From Lachnospiraceae bacterium (GTDB lineage: Bacteria > Bacillota > Clostridia > Lachnospirales > Lachnospiraceae): a stretch of 64,000 nucleotides of DNA. Location: the NCBI GenBank assembly GCA_024403355.1, contig JAKSRW010000010.1:1-64000 (forward strand). The letters run 5' to 3'. The notes below the pieces were generated by a model, which was not told the origin of the DNA, did no database searches, and saw only the letters and a program-made list of their open reading frames with translations. This document shows, one piece after another, positions 61,729 through 64,000 of this stretch; the first letter of the stretch is position 1, and every line of letters begins with the position of its first letter. A program made the position numbers and the translations under genes.

Positions 61729-63003
61729 TCAGGCTATTATCTGCCTTATATTCATGAGAGTGGTCTTTAATTCGGGAATATCCAGGTTAAGCAGCTCTTC
61801 CTCTCCCTTACTTAAGAGCTCCATAAGCTCATCACTGTCCGAATTAAGCTGGGACAGACTGAAGTAAAGCTCCTCTACACGTTCCATATTGTATTCCGAA
61901 AGATTTCTGTTTATCTCATCAATGACCGCGATGAGATTTCCGTTATCAATTATTGCATGACCTATATCTGCCGCAGCCTCTTCACTGCCGTTTCGGAGTG
62001 CATTGCAGAACCTCTGGATATAATTCGAAAACTCCTGCATATTTATCATTGTCTGATTATAATTGCCGTATTTTGCTTCATCCGCGAGCTCACATACTCT
62101 GGCGGTTACGGTTTTTGCACCAATCTTTTCGGCCTGCGTTGAAAGACTTCTGAAGGTTCTTATGCAGTTTCTGTAATCTCTGATACTGAGATAATGAATT
62201 GCCAGGTCGGCCTTGGCCGGTGCCTCATTCAGGAAAATCTTAAGCTCTGCCACATCGTATGTTTGCAATATAGTCTGTGCATCAAGCTCCGCATTTTCAT
62301 TTCCGGCAACATACTCAAAATCATGAGCCTTATCTTCCAATCGCTCATCGCTACACTTGCGCTGTGCAATAATCATAGAAATCTTATTTTTATTGCTTCC
62401 GCCGAATTCCGCAGTCAGCTTTCCGCCCATTTGCGATGCCAGCCTCTGCGCTATCAGAAGCACACTTTTAAATTCGGTGGTTAGCGAAGAATCCCCGGAA
62501 TATGACACATCAAATTTTAAGTAGACCAGATCATCCTTTTCGGCTATGTTCTGTGCAAAAAACTGAAGTCTGCCTGCACCTGCGGCCTCTACCGCACATT
62601 TAAGCAGGCGTCCCAGTATACCGGTTATTCTGTCAACATCACCGTATAAACGGGCAGGCAGTTTTTTATCAATGCTTACAGTCAGGCGTGTTCCCTTACG
62701 TGCAGTACGCTCTTCCGCCTTCGAACGAAGAAATAGCGCTGCCTCCTCAAAATCATACTCATCCTCATTAAGCTCGATATCATCCAGCAAAATGCCGATA
62801 AGGTCCTTAACATCATCCCGAATACGGGTCAGCTCACGCACTGCCACATTAATATCATACGCACTGTTATTAATTTTTGAATTAGTATTTTCACGAAGAA
62901 TCAGTTCAGCATTAGCTGCAACACTGTCTAAGGGTGACCTTATTGCCTCAATTACATCCTTAATCTGCTCACTGATATCCGGAAGTCTGTTATTTGCCCT
63001 CAT
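61729..63003 (-). CDS. Degenerate histidine-kinase-like / HPt-like signalling protein
   Basis: About 424 residues. Residues 1-85 resemble a HisKA dimerisation helix pair (DVIEAIRSPLDSVAANAELI), but where SHELRTPL-type boxes carry the phosphorylated His, there is Glu. A shortened ATPase-like fold follows (about 100-215), with weak N and G boxes (GILGRLLKCAVEAAGAGRL). The C-terminal part (about 245-320) resembles an HPt domain, but the His position is Arg (NCIRTFRSLSTQAEKIGAK). It probably cannot autophosphorylate, and may be a phosphatase or scaffold for the CheY-like protein encoded upstream. Start at 63003, AAAGG spacing 11. Confidence 0.6.
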   Translation of the reverse strand: MRANNRLPDISEQIKDVIEAIRSPLDSVAANAELILRENTNSKINNSAYDINVAVRELTRIRDDVKDLIGILLDDIELNEDEYDFEEAALFLRSKAEERTARKGTRLTVSIDKKLPARLYGDVDRITGILGRLLKCAVEAAGAGRLQFFAQNIAEKDDLVYLKFDVSYSGDSSLTTEFKSVLLIAQRLASQMGGKLTAEFGGSNKNKISMIIAQRKCSDERLEDKAHDFEYVAGNENAELDAQTILQTYDVAELKIFLNEAPAKADLAIHYLSIRDYRNCIRTFRSLSTQAEKIGAKTVTARVCELADEAKYGNYNQTMINMQEFSNYIQRFCNALRNGSEEAAADIGHAIIDNGNLIAVIDEINRNLSEYNMERVEELYFSLSQLNSDSDELMELLSKGEEELLNLDIPELKTTLMNIRQIIA

Positions 63004-63104
63004 TACAAACACAACCTTTCCAATAAGTTAAAGATGCCCACAATACGCTTCGCCTGCCTTTATCAGCCCACAGTACTCCTGCCGCCCGATATAAGCCATA
63101 ATAA

Positions 63105-63132
63105 AACAGAAAAGACCTGTCCGATGGACAGG
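63105..63132 (-). terminator. Terminator after cheY
   Basis: On the minus strand, CCTGTCC and GGACAGG around ATC, followed by the T-rich TCTTTTCTGTTTT. It sits between cheY and the degenerate kinase gene, so read-through must be partial or the latter has its own promoter. Confidence 0.85.
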
Positions 63133-63149
63133 CCTGTAGAATTTACAAA

Positions 63150-63512
63150 TTATCCGATAACCTTCTTAATTGCTTCAAGAACACGGTCAGCCTGGAAGGG
63201 CTTTACAATGAAATCTCTTGCGCCTGACTGGATTGATTCAATAACCATTGCCTGCTGACCCATAGCTGAACACATAATAGCCATGGCAGAAGGATCCTGC
63301 TCCTTAATCTTCTTAAGAGCCTGAATACCATCCATCTCAGGCATTGTGATATCAAGCATTACAAGATCGGGCTTTGTCTCAGCATACTTTGTAACTGCTA
63401 CTGCACCGTTCTCTGCCTCACCTGCTATCTCGTAACCATTTTTTGTAAGTATATCTTTAATCATCATACGCATAAATGCTGCGTCGTCACAAACAAGAAT
63501 TCTCTTTGCCAT
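63150..63512 (-). CDS. cheY: CheY-like response regulator
   Basis: 120 residues, receiver domain only. Acidic pair D9/D10 (RILVCDDAAFM), phosphorylation site D54 (VMLDITMPEMDG) and the Lys in ARDFIVKPFQADRVL. It ends with the receiver fold, so output is by protein contact, as with chemotaxis CheY. No other chemotaxis genes are in view. A degenerate kinase gene lies downstream. Confidence 0.9.
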   Translation of the reverse strand: MAKRILVCDDAAFMRMMIKDILTKNGYEIAGEAENGAVAVTKYAETKPDLVMLDITMPEMDGIQALKKIKEQDPSAMAIMCSAMGQQAMVIESIQSGARDFIVKPFQADRVLEAIKKVIG

Positions 63513-63637
63513 CTCGTGTCTCCTGTTCCAATATGCAAAATCTTAATCAATACCAAAGCGATAGGATTCATGGTATTGTGTCGTAGTATTTATGCCACAT
63601 AGTTCTACGAATGGTCTCTAAAATACTTTACTTGATA

Positions 63638-63666
63638 ATAATATCCCACTATCGGCAGATTGTCAA
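63638..63666 (-). promoter_or_regulatory. cheY promoter
   Basis: On the minus strand, TTGACA (63666-63661), 17 nt, TATTAT (63643-63638), about 125 nt upstream of the start codon; an untranslated leader with a weak AATACC/GGTATT hairpin lies between. Confidence 0.75.
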
Positions 63667-63720
63667 GATTTTTGTGGATAAATGCCTGTAGATTAGGGGA
63701 ATCCGTTTTAGTCTGCCGGC

Positions 63721-64000
63721 TTATGAAAGCGTAGCCTTCTGACCCTTTGCGCCCCTGTTGCGAAGCTTAACCTTACGTGCCTGCAGAGTCTTTCCCTTAT
63801 ACTCAAAGCTTTCGGTATCAGGTCCGGCCACACATACAAAATCAACCACGTCATTTCTTTCCAGCGTGATGGCCTTTACTCCTCGGCCGGTCTTCTTCAT
63901 CTCGCTGACCTCAGTAAGAGGATAGCCGAGTGAAAGACCGCTCTTGGTTATGGTAATAACCTTCCTGTTGCCCTTAAGAACATCCGCCGCACCGATACTT
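63721..64000 (-). CDS. Type II topoisomerase (gyrase or topoisomerase IV) A subunit, C-terminal end
   Basis: About 92 C-terminal residues, the 5' part of the gene lies beyond the window. It shows repeats of the beta-pinwheel that wraps DNA: VITITKSGLSLGYPLTEVSE and MKKTGRGVKAITLERNDVVD, then RGAKGQKATLS-stop. GyrA and ParC cannot be separated from this piece; no GyrA-box is visible. Confidence 0.85.
   Translation of the reverse strand, partial: SIGAADVLKGNRKVITITKSGLSLGYPLTEVSEMKKTGRGVKAITLERNDVVDFVCVAGPDTESFEYKGKTLQARKVKLRNRGAKGQKATLS

Noticed and set aside
1-64000. tRNA, rRNA or CRISPR arrays
   Set aside because: I looked for GGTTCGAATCC-type TPsiC arms, rRNA-like blocks and regularly spaced repeats on both strands and saw none. 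A tRNAscan and CRISPR search would be needed to be certain.

Overview
The window is 64 kb of chromosome from a low-to-mid GC Firmicute, most likely a plant-fibre-degrading member of the Lachnospiraceae (Butyrivibrio or Roseburia-like). The genus cannot be fixed from sequence alone. Pointers are Shine-Dalgarno sites of the AAAGG type, a T-box leader, RqcP/DivIC/TilS/FtsH synteny, several signal-less glycoside hydrolases, an S1C-type protein beside an OmpR-type two-component pair, and giant proteins of unknown function. About 50 protein genes are visible and all but three are on the minus strand, so the window reads right to left. No rRNA, tRNA, CRISPR array, prophage or intact insertion sequence was seen.

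Layout in window order. (1) 1-8160: a branched-chain amino acid operon, promoter - T-box - ridA - leuA - leuC - leuD - leuB - ilvB - ilvN - ilvC, with ilvC running off the left edge. (2) 8205-9893: a glyoxalase-fold protein and an intracellular GH10 xylanase. (3) 9934-10785: a plus-strand zinc-ribbon membrane protein. (4) 10908-19209: an unexplained cassette in which a 2144-residue protein is flanked by two proteins that each look like degenerate double GNAT acetyltransferases. (5) 19345-20274: a cysteine synthase. (6) 20384-30997: sugar genes. Beta-mannosidase, a YihS/mannose-isomerase-type epimerase and a fructokinase suggest the route mannoside > mannose > fructose > fructose-6-P. uxuA and uxuB handle uronates. 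Between the two groups lie a NifX-FKBP fusion and a diguanylate cyclase with a sugar-binding-protein-type sensor. (7) 31037-31359: tandem 110-bp palindromic repeats and a strong terminator. (8) 31377-38847: yhaM, an HtrA-like protein lacking two of three catalytic residues, a histidine kinase, a response regulator and mutS2. (9) 38897-46187: trmL, an aminotransferase, an Lrp regulator, a lone AIR-synthase C-terminal domain, a 33-residue membrane protein too short for routine ORF calling, a proofreading-type exonuclease, nth and a GH13 amylase. (10) 46345-46470: a structured intergenic element. (11) 46607-52280: ftsH, tilS, divIC, a lipoprotein, rqcP and hup, without the sporulation genes that usually sit among them. 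(12) 52517-63512: a membrane-anchored trigger-factor-like foldase, two secreted proteins, an esterase-alpha-xylosidase pair, an M18 aminopeptidase, a degenerate histidine kinase and a CheY. (13) The right edge holds the C-terminal end of a type II topoisomerase A subunit.

Best candidates for undescribed biology are the giant-protein/double-GNAT cassette, the apparent pseudoprotease with its two-component system, the NifX-Cys-rich-FKBP fusion, the structured element at 46345-46470 and the tandem repeat upstream of uxuA. Functions are inferred from motifs recognised by eye; no database search was run.
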